Source: Rotaria sordida | Taxonomy: Eukaryota; Rotifera; Eurotatoria; Philodinida; Philodinidae | Length of the DNA: 64,000 nucleotides | Assembly (NCBI GenBank): GCA_905250125.1 | Contig: CAJNOL010000038.1 | Location: forward strand, 279,898 to 343,897 | Direction: 5' to 3' | Shown: one piece after another, positions 44,551 through 58,430 of the stretch | Layout of the letters: the number at the start of each line of letters is the position of its first letter | Position numbering within the stretch: position 1 is the stretch's first letter | Translations under genes and position numbers: made by a program | The notes under the pieces: model-generated | The model's input: the letters and a program-made list of their open reading frames with translations, nothing else | The model's database searches: none | What the model was told of the DNA's origin: nothing

Positions 44551-46669
44551 TTAAGTGTTGGTGCCAAATTTAGGATCCCATTTTTTGAGTAAAGCATCTT
44601 GATCGACAACTTTTAAAATATCCGGTGCATCAAATAAAATCTTTAATGTACCAGCAGCAGTAACAGCAAAGAAAATAAATAATTGCAATCGATCGATCAC
44701 AGATGCAATATATTTCCAGTCATCTCGGATCTAAAAATGAAAAGAGAAAGAAAAAAAAAAGGAGATTTCAATGTATATTAATGATTCTCTCATGAGAAAT
44801 ACCCCTTCATAATGGCAAGCTGATCGCATATGATTTGCAATAAAACTTAAATCTTCTGCTGCTTCATATGCTTCTTTTGTTAATAAAATATCAACTTCTT
44901 CAGTTGTTAAATTATTTTCATCATCATCAGTAGTTGGTTGTGATTGATTAATATTGTCTTGTTGCTGTTGTTGTGGATGACGTCGTTTTGATGTATGTCG
45001 ATAATGATGATGATGATGTTGTTTCTTTTTTGATGAATGACGTTGTTTTAATTCTAATTGTTGATCATTATAACTTTTTGAATTTGTATGATTATTGTTA
45101 TTTATCATGGTTGGTGATGCTATTGATAATGCACGTGATGCTTGAATATAATTTAACATTGTTTGTTTTTCTCTATCAGCTGCTGCTGATTGTAAATTAT
45201 CATCAATTTCATATTTTTTTGGTCTTTCCATACGAAGTATACGTGGTAATATATCAATACAAACACGTCTTATCCAATAAGGCATTTTATGTGTACGTGG
45301 TGTACGATAATTATAATTAATAATAACAACTGTAAAAAATATTGTTATTATATTCATAATAAATGTAAATAAAAGATATTTAGCTATTAATGGTATAACA
45401 ATAGATGTTGGTGGTAAAATTTTTGATATAAGTAATAGAAACACAACAAGTGCAAGTAAAATTGATATTGATAATGTCATTTTTTCACCAGCATCTGTAG
45501 GTAAATAAAAAACGAATACTGATAAAAATGAAATAAGCACCTAAACAAAAAAACAAAAAAAAAGAAATCTATATGATTTTAAAACAAATAATTTACCGTT
45601 GGTATAATTAAATTGACTGTATAAAAAAGCGTTTTACGTTTTATTATAAGTGTACAAACAAATTCAACACGATCACGTCCATCAGCTTTTTCAAATCGAG
45701 CATTTACTATAGTTCCCATTGAATTACTTGTATCATTTCCATCATTTGTAGGTGGTGCATATGATGATTGTTGAATAGTCATAGGACCATCAAGAAGATC
45801 CCATGAACCACTAACAACATAATCTTTTATTGTAACATGTCGTATTTTTTCTTCATAATAAGTAAAATTTAATTGTCGTTGATCATATGTCCATGAACCA
45901 AAACGTAATTCACATACTTGTTTATCTAAGAAGATAAAAGATGAATTTTCTTTTTTTTTTTTTGTTTTTTTATTTGTTTTTTTGCTTTTACCAAATGGAA
46001 AAAATTTTACATCAATATAACAACTTGATTTATATATAGCTGGCGGTACCCAATTCACATAACCATTATGATAAATAACAACATTAGATTTAAATGATAC
46101 TTCATATTTTCCATCAGCATTATTAAATAAAACGATCTAAATATTTTATTTTTTTTTATTGTGAAATATTAATAATAACTTACATCAGGTGTCCAAATTT
46201 GACTTGGTGGTGCACGTATAGAGCTAATACCACCATATTTTTCTCGTTTCCATTGCATTTGATAATCGTACCATCCCTAGAAAAAAAAAACAAGAATGAA
46301 TATAAATATTATAGTTTTTTTTTTCAATTCAATTCATTTCATTATACATACTACTTGTAACCAAACGTTTGTTTTAAGTACTTGTTCTTTTTCAACTACA
46401 CTTATTAATTGTAATAAAGCTATACTAAATGATACAGTTATAGTTTCTTCAACATTTTTTACAGGACGAATTAATGGATTATAGTTTTGAAATAATTCTT
46501 TAAATAATTGTTCTTCATGATATGAACTATTAACTAGAAATTTGATATAAGACAAAATAAAAGAAAATCGAATTTATATGTTGATTTATCTTGAAAATAA
46601 TATCTTACTGTCTTTGATCAAGACTAATATATTGAATAGAATGAATAATAGCCAATATGAGAACGACAT
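44551..46669 (-). CDS. Nicotinic acetylcholine receptor subunit, non-alpha type
   Basis: A Cys-loop ligand-gated cation-channel subunit. Exons: 46669-46609, 46533-46352, 46276-46184, 46136-45992, 45925-45597, 45540-44803, 44730-44551; GT-AG, in frame, 575 residues. A signal peptide ([17 protein letters not shown]) is followed by [33 protein letters not shown] and the Cys-loop [15 protein letters not shown] near 151-165 (13 residues between the cysteines). TM1 starts [19 protein letters not shown]2 is in [17 protein letters not shown], with the Glu of cation channels; TM4 is in [15 protein letters not shown]. The loop-C vicinal Cys pair of alpha subunits is absent. The TM3-TM4 loop has His and Gln runs. 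It is divergently arranged with the alpha subunit at 48.8 kb. Confidence 0.9.
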
Positions 46670-48812
46670 TGACACAATGATGACAAATAGATATAGTCGA
46701 TATTTATCACTACAAAAGAATAAAGATTTTGTACGTAAAAATCAAATGAGTACAAGTTTTGTTTTTCTTTTAGAAAAAAAAAAATATATATATATATATA
46801 TAAGATTAATAGAAAAATTTCTAATCGAATGTAAATGAATCCTAGACTTCTAAAAGCAAAATATAGAAACGACAACTGAATAAAAGAAGCCGTGTTTAGT
46901 TAGAGACCAAAGAAGAGAGATAGAGACAAAGAAAATCGAGAATAGAAAAAAAGAAAGGACTCTAGTCGAAATAATGTCATCAGTGTTATTCTTATTCTGC
47001 CTCTCTTCCTGCTGTTGCCATTTCTCAATAGACATAGAAGAGAAGAGAGAAAGAAGAGAAGATGCTGCAAACAGAAAGACCTGAAAGTTTTATCCCGAGG
47101 CCATTTGATAGTACTAGTTGATTTTTTTGTTGAATAGAAGTTACACATATATGTATATATACTAATCGATTAGGAAAAGAACAGACAAAAAAAAAAGAAA
47201 TCTGTTTTCAAGGTAAGAAAGTTTCTTCATCTGTGACAAATTATATTAACATCTGTTTCTTAATAATCATTGAATATCTTAAGAGAGGCCAAATAGAAAA
47301 AGAGACGATTTAATTCAAACTATTAAGAATCTAAAGAGAGACAACAGGTTATATTCTATGACTGCATCAAATAAAAATAAGAATGAGATCGAGTTTATTC
47401 GATCGATTCCGATCATCTACGCATCTATTCTTCCGTTTAACAATAAGTGAAATTCATTCGTCTCGCTTCTAATATCGTTATAGGATAAGTGTGTATGAAT
47501 AGCTAACGAATATATTTTATTCACTTCAATAGTTCACATACAAACGATTACGGATCAGTATGAAAATTAGTAAGAGAGAATAGAAGAAAAAAAAAGAATT
47601 CTATCACATTTTATTTCACACAGTTAGAATCTAATTGATTGCAATATATATTTCAATATACATCGAACAATATATCACGCATCATTTTCTCATTAGATCT
47701 CGAGCAAGAAAAAAGGGTAAGTGAGTGGAAAAAACTTGTGCACATACGCAAATGATCCTAATGGGCAAAGACAAACATTAGTCGTAACAGTAAGAATCTA
47801 ATTGGCTTTGATAATAGCAACAATCAGCATCCGCAGCTTCTCTTAGTAAAATATAATTATCTTTGTATCTCTAGTGAGATTGTTCATATTTCCTTGTGTA
47901 TATCAACGGGTAGTCCAATTTGTACATCGTATATATACATATATATATATATATATACCATAACATACAACAAGATTATTTCATACAATTGTCCAATTTG
48001 CACGCGTCATCTCTTTTGTCTTGTCTTGCTTTTTTTTCCCTTTTTCTCAATCAAGTACAGAATGATGAGGAAAAAAACATATTTTTTCTTTGTTCGTTTT
48101 TTTTGTTTCTTGCACCAAGTGTTTTTTTATCTATATTGACTATTCCATTAGTAGAGACATGCACATACGCGTGCTCTACTTATATATGTATACATAGGAT
48201 TTTGTTTGAAGTTAACTAGTGCAATATTAAAAATATCTTTTCTGAGATAGTCATATATATATATATATATATTCTGCTATGGAAGAATCTTTTCTTCTGT
48301 ACAGATAAACGTATTTCTTTTTATAAAAACACAGATTCAATATATTTGTTATTCTTTGCGTATGTTTCTGGCATTGAGACAATGATGACGAAAGATTTTT
48401 CTTATCATTCTAAGGAGCGATAAGAGAGAGAGAGAATAAGTAACTGGAACAACGATAGAAAAAAAGCTGATCTAAGTCAAAACATATGTTATCTTAAACA
48501 CGCACAATATAGCCAAAAAAAAAGAGAATAAAGAAGAAAAGCATAAATTAACAAAGTGATGTGTTTATTCACTCATATAATATACGCGCGTCGGCAATGG
48601 TACTCAATTATCATCACTACCGCATTATCAGAAAACATAGAAATGAGAGTAACATAAGATAGAATATAGTAATTGCTCATCATCAATAGTAACAAAACAA
48701 AACAAAGGAAGAAAAAGGAATAATCAAAACCTTTGATTTTGTTTTTTTACCATAAATGAATAGATCCTATTAGTAAAACAAAACAAAGCAAAAAAGAAAT
48801 TCGGCTCGATGC
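46670..48812. other. Shared upstream region of two divergent receptor genes
   Basis: It has 2.1 kb between the two start codons and no coding sequence was recognised. It carries several TA microsatellites (47936-47957, 48254-48270) and A-rich purine tracts. Both promoters must lie here, so shared control is possible, but no motif can be assigned. Confidence 0.6.
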
Positions 48813-51800
48813 ATGGAGACAAGTATTATCATATCATTAATATTCCATATTTATTGGTGCTTCATTGGTGGTAAGTTTACAAATATATATTAATTGTGTT
48901 TCTTATTAATATAAAATAGTTACTATTGCTAATCCCGATGCAAAACGTTTATATGAAGAATTAATTCAAGTACGTGCCTATAATAAACTAATTCGTCCCG
49001 TCAAACATAATAGTGAAAAATTAACTGTTTATTTGGGTCTTCGATTAACACAATTACTTGATGTGGTATAATGAGTTTTTTATATTGAAAACAGAAAATT
49101 ATTGTTGTTAGTTTTTTTTTTTGTTTGCTTTAAAGGACGAAAAAAATCAAATAATGACAACAAATGTTTGGCTTAAACAGGTAAGATTACAAAGGCTATT
49201 AATTAGTGCCATAAATATAAGATAGAAACCCAAAGTAAAGAAAAAAATGAGTGCATGCATGAGTAGGAGTGGTACGACGATAAACTTCGATGGGATCCAG
49301 CCAAATATGGAGGCGTCGATGTACTCTACATTCCGAGCCAACAAATCTGGCTTCCTGACATTGTTTTGTATAACAAGTAATCATCTTTATGTTGTGATTG
49401 GATGTTATTATTCGTATTGTTGCACTATATTCTTTAGTTTTTTGTTTTTTACAAAACACAATCACTTCGTATAGAAAAAAAAAAAAAGTTTTTTATTATT
49501 ATTTTACCTTCTATTGTTTTTTTTTCTTTTATGATTTTATTTATCACATAACCCTTCTATACACACATATATATCTATACATACATTCACATAGTATCAT
49601 TATTATCATAATTGACACAATGGCAATGAAGTGTCGACATGAGAATATAACAAAATATATTATGTTGTTGTTTTTTTTTTATTTCGTTGCTTGTCATTCT
49701 CTTGATTTCTATGCACGCTTAGGTACACGCGTGCTATATTTTATGTATAAGATGATAGACGGATTTCTTTTTTGCACGCATGCGTTCTATGAGAGTTTGT
49801 TGTTCTATCCATCAACGCTTATGATAGTTATGGATAAACATTGTTGACAAGAATAGATTATCCAAACGACATGCAAGCGTTGAAAACATACACACATCCG
49901 TCAAGAGACTTGACATCAATAGACAGATTCTGTTACTATACTTGCAAAATAGTTAATTATAATGATATATATACTATATATATATATATATATGAAAACA
50001 AAAGAAAAGAACAAAACTACCTAATAAAAACTAATAATTTTTAGCTATGGATGGATGAACATTTAAAATGGGATCCAATGGATTTCAATAATATAACCAA
50101 CATCTCTATTCCGGCTAGTGATCTATGGCTACCAGATTTGGTGCTTTTTAATAAGTTGGTGTTATTTTCTTTTCGTAGTAATCCTTGGTTTCTTTTTTTT
50201 TTATTATTGTCTCTATATTGCATCCGATTATATGCACAATTGCATGTAACAAAAGAGATCTTTTCTATTTTGCTTGAAAAAGAATTTAAATTAAAATAAA
50301 AAAATAAACTAATGATAATCATTTGTAATATTAAAATCTTTTAGTGCTGATGGTAATTATGAAGTAACATTAATGACAAAAGCTACTGTTTATTATGATG
50401 GACGTGTTATTTGGGAGGTGATATTGAAAATTTTTGTTTTGTTTTAATTATTTATCTTTGTTTTTTTTACATTAGCCACCAGCAATATACAAATCGAGTT
50501 GTACAATCAATGTTGAATTTTTTCCATTTGGTTAGTAGAAATTTTTTGGGACATGAAAATGACACTTGTCTGATGATCATATGGGAATGAAATTGAATAA
50601 CTAGAAAATCTTATCTTATTTATATAGAATCAAGAGTAGAACCTTTGAGTCTTATGAGACTGAAACTAAATCATTTTATGTCTGAAGAATGAATCTACAT
50701 TTTCTTTTTTTATGATCAAATTAGAAAGATTTCTTATATTTTATTTATTTATTTTTTTTTCATATATTCAGATATTCAACAATGTCAAATGAAATTTGGT
50801 TCATGGACATATTCAGGTGAACAAGTTGATCTTGTTCATATTAATCAAACAAATGGTTCAATACCTGTTTATGGCGATAATAGTAAGAATATTCATACGA
50901 AAATAAAATCTATGATTGTAATTTATAGAAATTAATTCAGAAATTTTTGTTTGAAAAATACATTTATTTAATTTCTTTAATTTAAAACAATTGAAAATTT
51001 TCTCGAACATAATAATAATTTTATTCAATAAAATTCTTTGACTTTTCTTTTTTTTAATATCTAAAGAATAGATTCATAATTTTAATATCTTCTTAGGTGT
51101 ACCATATGCAATTGATTTAACTGATTTTTATCGGTCAGTTGAATGGGATATAATGGAAGTTCCAGCTAAACGTCATGTACAAAAATATACATGTTGTCCT
51201 CAAACATATCCTGATATCACATTTTTAATAATACTTCGTCGTAAAACACTTTTTTATACTGTTAATTTAATAATCCCATGTGTTGGTATATCATTTTTAA
51301 CTGTTCTAACATTTTATTTACCATCGGATTCTGGTGAAAAAGTGGCGCTTTGTATATCAATATTACTATCATTAACTGTATTTTTTTTACTATTAGCTGA
51401 ACTCATTCCACCAACATCACTTGTTGTACCATTAATTGGTAAATATCTTTTATTTACAATGATTCTTGTTACATTATCTATTGTTGTAACTGTTGTTGTA
51501 CTTAATATACATTTTCGTTCACCATCAACACATCAAATGCCGGCATGGGTACGACGAGTTTTTCTACATGTTTTACCAAAATTATTATGGATGCGTCGAC
51601 CAAAACAAATTAATCCATTAAGTTATCGTTTATCAACAAAAAATCGTAATCGTATTAAACAATCAAATCATACAACAACAACATCAACAAGAAATTTTAT
51701 TTTACCATCATGTAATACAAGTCCATATCATATACGAAAAAAGAAAATAGGTTTACTTGATGATTATGATACAGATCAAGATGGTATTGAAATAATTAAT

Positions 51801-52240
51801 GATGATGATGATGATGATGATAATGATAATAATGATAATAATATTAATGAAATAAAACAAACTGAATATTCAAATGAACCTTCACTTTATCCACATGAAA
51901 TAAAAAAAGCATTTGATGGTTTAAAATGTATTGCAACACATATGAAAATGGAAGATGACGAAAAAAAAGTAGAAAAAATTTAAAAAATAAAAAAAAATTT
52001 TTTTTTTTTTTTTTCGTATTTAGATTAAAGAAGAATGGAAATATGTTGCATTAGTAATCGATCGTCTTTTTCTTTATATATTTACAACAGCTTGTGTTGC
52101 TGGTACATGTGGAATTATTTTACAAGGTAAAAAAATTTAAAAAGAAGAAGATTTAAATTTTTGTCTTTAACTATTTTCTAGCACCATCAATTTATGATTA
52201 TCGTAAACCAATTGATGTTATTAAATCAAATCGTTTTTAA
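48813..52240 (+). CDS. Nicotinic acetylcholine receptor alpha subunit with alternative exon 4
   Basis: Exons: 48813-48870, 48920-49065, 49136-49180, 4a 49267-49376 or 4b 50045-50154, 50345-50417, 50476-50530, 50772-50882, 51097-51968, 52024-52126, 52182-52240; GT-AG, 543 residues with either exon 4. Features: signal peptide [27 protein letters not shown]; Cys-loop from [11 protein letters not shown] to QQC near 153-167; [11 protein letters not shown] with the vicinal Cys pair that defines alpha subunits, near 232; TM1 after [19 protein letters not shown]2 in [18 protein letters not shown]; and TM4 in [15 protein letters not shown]. The TM3-TM4 loop has an Asp/Asn run. AATAAA is at 52244. Head-to-head with the non-alpha gene and convergent with CELF. 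Confidence 0.92.
49267..49376 (+). other. Alternative exon 4a of the alpha receptor gene
   Basis: Encodes [16 protein letters not shown] then [15 protein letters not shown]. It is 110 nt long, enters in phase 0 and leaves in phase 2, with flanking AG and GT. It covers the extracellular segment with the conserved W-x-P-D motif. Confidence 0.85.
50045..50154 (+). other. Alternative exon 4b of the alpha receptor gene
   Basis: Encodes [16 protein letters not shown] then [15 protein letters not shown]. It is homologous to exon 4a, with the same length (110 nt) and the same phases. Including both would add 220 nt and shift the frame, so use should be mutually exclusive. Confidence 0.85.
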
Positions 52241-52369
52241 AAGAATAAACTCTTTTTTTTTTTTCTGTATTATTTAATGTATAACATAAAATGAAAAGTT
52301 TGTCATATATATTTAATGATATATTCGAATTTTCAAAACAAAAAAAAAAAAAAAAACAAATATATAAAA

Positions 52370-55300
52370 TTATTGTATACGAGTTTTTTTTAATTGAACT
52401 TTTAATCGTTTTAAACCAATTTGAAAACCATTCATTTGTTTTATTGCTTGATGAGCTGAATAGATATTGTCATATGAAACAAAACCAAAACATTTACTTC
52501 GATTTGTTAATTTATCAATAAAGATCTTTGAAGAGAAAAACAAAATATATAAAGTTTTTTTTTTTTTTTTTAAATAATTAAATTACTTTAGCTGATAGAA
52601 TATTACCAAATGGAGAAAATGTTTGTGCTAAATCATGATCAGTAAATTCCGATGGAAGATGATAAATGAAACTTTATGTAGATTTTTTCTTTTTTTTTTA
52701 ATTTTAAAAAATAAATTTTTTCTATATACTTACAGATTAGAACCTAACGGTCCAATTAATTGTTTTTCATTGTTCGTAGAATTATTATTATTATTTTGTT
52801 GTTGATTTTTTATATTAATCGTTGATGAAAAATTATCATGATTTGTAAATGAAAGATTAGAAATATTTGATATTCCATGTGTTGTTGATGATAAGAAACC
52901 ATCCAATAGACGAAGGTCATCATCCGTTTGATTAGGCCACATACATGGATTTATCTCTGTATTAATGAGTAAATTAGATGGTGTTGAGAGAGTATCTAAA
53001 ATAGAGACAGACGAAGAATTAGAGATAAGAGTTAATATCTCTTATGATCTACGTTTAGCTTTTTCTTTGTTTAACTACTTTCTTGACAGAATTTGTTTTT
53101 TCTTTGTGAAACAAAGTAATGAAATATAGAATTAGTTAAAGTAAATTAATTTTCACTTCTAATCAGCGCTATTAATCTGGTTCTCTCGTTTGTACTTAGT
53201 CATAGAGCAATACCAGTTAGATTAATGATAAGTAGTATGTGTCAATGGATCTGAATTGTTCCGAAATGAAAAATACCTATATGCGTTTCTCATCTCGAAA
53301 GGATTAAATTTTAATAGCCGACATCAATGATCGATTAGCTTAAAGTTTCTAATCGCATCCTTGGAAAAATGTATTATTACTTGAGAATACAACAATTATA
53401 GAACATATAAACAGCTTTTAAAATTTATATATTAAATTAGTAAAAAGATTCCAAATTCAAACCTTTACTATTAGTCATATGTTGTTGTTGTTGTTGTTGT
53501 TGTTCTGTACTTTGATCTCCACCATACAATAAAGATGTATTTGTAGTAACTCCATTATTTTCAATATTAATCTCGTTTACAGCAGAAATTAGATTGTTCA
53601 ATGTATGTGGACAATGTCCGATAGATCCAATACCTTGCCACTAACAAAAAGAACAAAAAAAGGAATACTTTAAATCTTTTTAAGTTTCATAATAATACTT
53701 CAGTAGCCAAAGGTGAAAGTATTGGAAATGTACTATTTTGTTGATTATTAGTTAATTTTGATGTTAAACTATTCGAATTTGAATATAGACTATTTGTATT
53801 ATTATCACCACAAGATAAATCATTATTATTCGAATAAGTAGATTGTTGTTTTTGTTCATTAATACATGTAATTGCATTTGAATAAAGTTGATTAAAAAGC
53901 ATTAAATTTAATGAAGTTAACTCTTCGCTTGTTTGATTTGTTATCGATGATGTATTTGTTGCTATTTGTTGAAGAAGATTTTCGTTAAGTTTTTGTTGCA
54001 TTTTTCTAACTTCTTTATCTTTAGGTGTATCAGCAAAACGAACATTTATTGGAGATGAACAACCATCCATTGTATATGAATGATGCATAGTTTTAATTGC
54101 ATTTAAAGCTGATTGTCGCTTTTGATAAGTTACAAATGCACAACCACGTGATCGATTATTTAAATCACGAAGTACTAGAATTTAAAAATAAACAAACAAA
54201 TAATATTCAATAATAGGTAATGCAAAAGTCTTGACAAAAAATGTCAAATCCTGCCAGATCATATTACCAATTTCTAAACCAATGAAATCTTGTTTGTTTT
54301 TTGCTAGAGGACTAATGTCTGAAATATCGATTCGACCGAAACGATGTTTATTTGATGAGTACTAGTGAATGATAGAAAAGTTTACAATGGTTTGGTTTTC
54401 TGAGCCTTCGCGTTCTTGAGATATCGAAATTTTACTGAGTTTTTCAATAAAAAGCTGTGATCCCTCTTAGGTCACGTAGAAAACCGAATTTTGGGTTTCG
54501 ACTTCGAGCTTTGCGTGAACAAAGTTCTCAACGAGATTAATTAATTGAGTAATTTGTATTGTTTATGTAGAGCTTGAAGTCGAAACTCGAAAGTTGATTT
54601 TTCATGTGATCTAAGAAAGGGCCATAGCTTTTCTACTGAAAAACTCAGTAAAATGTCAATACATCGAGAATGAATGTCTGAAAAATCAAAACATTCTAGA
54701 CTTTTCTTTTAATCAGTAGTACTGATCAAATGAACATCATCTCAGTCGAATCGATATTTCAGACTTCACTCTTTCTAACAAAAAAAGAAAAACAATGCAT
54801 TGGTTTAGAGGTTGGTAATATCGTCTAAGAGAGTTTGACATTTTTTTTGCTATGACTTTTGTATCATATGTTATTTATTTTATTTGATAATCAAATACAA
54901 TAAATAAACAATATATATATATATATATCATAAATCACCCACCTACCGGTACATTCTTCAATAATACCAAATGGTATAAATAATTGTTTTATTTCATCTT
55001 CGTTACATGATTTTGATATCATACCAATAAAAATTTTTCTTTCATTACGATTTTCAATATCAGCTGGTTTCATTTGTATTGCATGATGCATACCGGGTAA
55101 TATTATTAAATTATGTAAAGCATTTTGTGCATTAAGTGCAGCTTTACGTGTATAATATGTTATAAAACAACAACCTTTTGATTCACCACTTTGTTTATCA
55201 CGTAAAATATTTAATTTATAAATTTGTCCATAACGTTCAAATAATATTCGTAATTCATTTTCAGACATTGTACGAGGTATTTGACCACAAAACATTTCAA

Positions 55301-55441
55301 TAGCATCTGAATCAGGCTCATTACGATCAATAATTAATGATTGATATGGTGTCATGACATCTATATATATATATATATGTAAAATATTGATCATTGTTTT
55401 CTTTTTTTGAAAGAAATGAAATATTTTTCATTACCAAGCAT
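52370..55441 (-). CDS. CELF/Bruno-like RNA-binding protein, three RRM domains
   Basis: A regulator of splicing, mRNA decay and translation through GU-rich elements (family knowledge). Exons: 55441-55435, 55360-54947, 54174-53699, 53640-53463, 52995-52734, 52671-52587, 52525-52370; GT-AG, in frame, 525 residues. RRM1 (about 18-100): [20 protein letters not shown] and [23 protein letters not shown]2 (about 112-190): [18 protein letters not shown] and [19 protein letters not shown] divergent Asn/Gln/Ser-rich linker follows. RRM3 (about 440-520): [37 protein letters not shown] and [13 protein letters not shown] at the C-terminus. The first coding exon is only 7 nt (ATG CTT G); the alternative start at 55394 reads into a TA repeat and is less likely. 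Confidence 0.9.
54218..54868. mobile_element. Fold-back element in CELF intron 2
   Basis: About 650 bp with inverted arms: the left begins atgcaaaagtcttgacaaaa, the right ends gctatgacttttgtatcat. Inner blocks are matched (gaaatatcgattcgac; gatgttt/catttgat...; atcgaaattttactgag). Same family as 28694-29278 and 6395-6600. Non-coding; it accounts for most of the 772-bp intron. Confidence 0.8.
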
Positions 55442-58430
55442 GATTAAGAATTAATATAGTAGATTGATATTCAATCGAATAGAAACACTAAAAGACAACA
55501 AACATAGAAGAGTAGCAAATTAAGCTACTAAAATAATATTTTTGATTTAGACAACGAAAGGAAGAAGAGGAAAGAGAAATATGTTAGAGCGCCGAATTTA
55601 TATATAAAAATAAAAACAAAATATTATTTAATTAGATTTTAAAAGATTTAAATTTTATACTTCAATATATATTTAATCAAGAAAGAAACATCCTAATAAG
55701 TAAGTTTTAAGTATACAAAAATCGTAAATAGAATGTTCACTTTTCCCATATGAAAATTTTTCAATGGAAAATACTCACTAATAATTACATTGCCATTATA
55801 TAAAATAAAGAAAATAACTAGAAGTAAATTATTTCCTCGACGGAAGGGAGGGTCATATGAAATAAAATGAGTTTGCTCGTGCGGCGTAAAGCCATGTGTA
55901 CACATATATTTGTAAGGATCTTGAGCAACTATTTGAAATAAGATTTTTTCATGCTGACAATTCAGTCAATCGCATGATTTTGTTATCGGCAAGACATCTA
56001 ATCAGATATTTTCGCTATCCAGATCTCGAACAATTCTTTCTTTGTGGCAGAGATTTCAGCCTAAGACGTGTTTTCCATTTCTAGTTTTCGTTCAATTAGT
56101 TTTTTCAGGTTGACAGTTATGCCAATCACATGTGGGTGTGAGTATGTAGTGTTCGCGTAGATGAGGGCGTACGATGGGCTGGTTGATTTCAATCTGGATT
56201 TTGAATAAAGAAAAAACACCTGACTTCAAAAAGAAATGGAGCCCTAGGCAGTCTTGAGAATTATTCATATGAATATTTCTAAAGCTCTTCTTAGATTTCC
56301 ATTTCTCTTTGAAATTGAGTGTCTTTTTTTTTGTTCTAAATTCAGATTGAAATCCCATAGCCTGTTGTATGTGGAATATTTACATGGTTTGTCATTTACA
56401 GTTGCTAAACGGAAAAATAACATTATTTCTTTCTGTTTGTATCTTTTGATTTGTATATGATCTATGCTACAATGTTAGTATTATGCTAAAAATAAAGAAT
56501 GTCTTGTTGGTTGGAATTTTCGATATCTTTCCTTTCGGTTTTTCTATAGTACACCGATATTTTCCTTTAAAAATAATATTTCTTATGTTTATATACCTTT
56601 TGTTTTTTGTATCAAAATTAACATTCAATCAAATATAAAATTTATCTAGTGAAAAATTGAAATTTTCATTTCATCCAATATAATCTCAGTCAAAATTAAA
56701 AATTCAATTTTGACTAGACGAAATTGAAATTTTTTTTGTTTTGTGATAAACAGAAAAGGGTCAAAATCTCGATAACAAAAGGTGTGCATGTTGGTATGAG
56801 TCTGGACTAGAGGTGCAATAAATCTAGAATAGATTTGGGACCCCAAGAATCTTAGGAGTTGATTTGTATTTGTATTTGAAGTTCAAGGTTGAATTTAGAG
56901 CATAGATTTACTTTTTAACTAAATCCACATAAATAGTTTTTGATTGTGTCATACCTCTATTAAATTAGATACTTGTTCTTGAATCAGGTCGGCTTGCAAG
57001 ACTGTTATTGAAGCACAACGACATCGAAAATATATTAATATTAACTGTGTAAACTGCAAGTTGTAGTTTTTGAATGAGTGATGAATTTAAGTAGGCGATC
57101 ACACCTCTCTTCCAAATATTTTAACAACTTTTTCTAGCTGGAACAAATAAATAACGAGTTTACATTAGTTCGGGTGGACTTCAAAAAACGTTTTATTTTA
57201 CCATAATTTCTCTTCTCTTACTTGTTAATAACTTCTTAGATCCACTACTACACTTAAATCCATCAATAAAACAAAGTAAAAGCTTCTTAAAAAAAGGTTC
57301 AATTTCAATACTAAGTCATCGAATTAGGATTTTTTCGTTTCAAAGAGCAACGTCCGAAAAAAAAAAAGTTTCAACTACGAAATAAATTCGAAAATATCTG
57401 TTCCATCAATATATTCATTCATTTCCAATGTTTCTTTTTCACAATTTGAATAAAACGTAACCATGCGGTTAGCTTGTCCCAGATTCTATTCAAGAATATA
57501 ACACAAACATGCTTGTTCTATATTATCAATTTGATTAACTTACATCTTAAAAAAATATTCTGGTTTGACAAAATTTATAAAAAGTGAAAACCTAAGTTCG
57601 ACAAATTTTTCCATGATCTATTGAATTATGTATTTAATTTATAACTCATTGTCATAATATTCATAACATTAACTTTGTATAGTATGATATAGTGTTAGAT
57701 TGATGAAATATATATTCATAAAGAATAATTACACCAATGTCTTCTATATCCTTCATCCCGGAAAATAAGATGTAAGTTAATGTGATTTATTATTCCAAAG
57801 AAGAAAAGTTTAATAATTTTTCTATTAATTTTGAAATGTTGTTTTATATCATCCGTATTATATGACTAAGCTCATATGTTTTCGACGGTTGAAATGATTG
57901 CTTTCAGAATCTATCAATATTGTATTAGTTTATTTTGTTAATTATGTTTTTTCCCAAAAGATACTCGAATATCCCTAACAATAAATCAAAGCCGTTATAT
58001 TTTGCCTTTCTTTTTTATTATAGCGTCCTCTATTTTTTTTCTTTTGATTGATGAAACAGTTTTATGACGTTTTTTTCCTACAAGCGAAATTTATTTTAAA
58101 AAAAAAAGAATATGATTCATGATATTTTTATAGTTATAAAAACTTCATTGTATACAATATTCTGTACTTTCTCTCAGTTACTAAACAACAAAGAAAAATA
58201 ATTTTGATTTCAATACACAAGAGGAAAAGAAAAAGAATCTAATTTATAAGGTTATTCTTCGTCAGAAAAAAAAACTAGAATTTTTTTTTCTTACTCGCGT
58301 TACCGTAGAACAATAAAAGAAAAAAAAACACAGAACGACAAAGACTATTTTCTCATCATTTTTTCCCTAAATATATAAATCATCTATTGAAAGAAAAAAA
58401 CACACACACATACAAATAGTATCGAATAAA
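55442..58430. other. Intergenic stretch with small fold-backs
   Basis: No gene recognised in 3 kb. It includes an imperfect inverted repeat at about 56180-56360 (gatttcaatctggattttgaa against ttctaaattcagattgaaatc) next to a short telomere-like run (tgtgggtgtgagtatg at about 56130), and a short hairpin at 56650-56735 around tcagtcaaaattaaaaattcaattttgact. Confidence 0.5.

Noticed and set aside
44973..45320. A 115-residue plus-strand ORF
   Set aside because: Antisense shadow of the receptor gene's TM3-TM4 loop.
49199..50322. ORFs in the introns between receptor exons 4a and 5
   Set aside because: A+T-rich, no domain, and they overlap exons in other frames.
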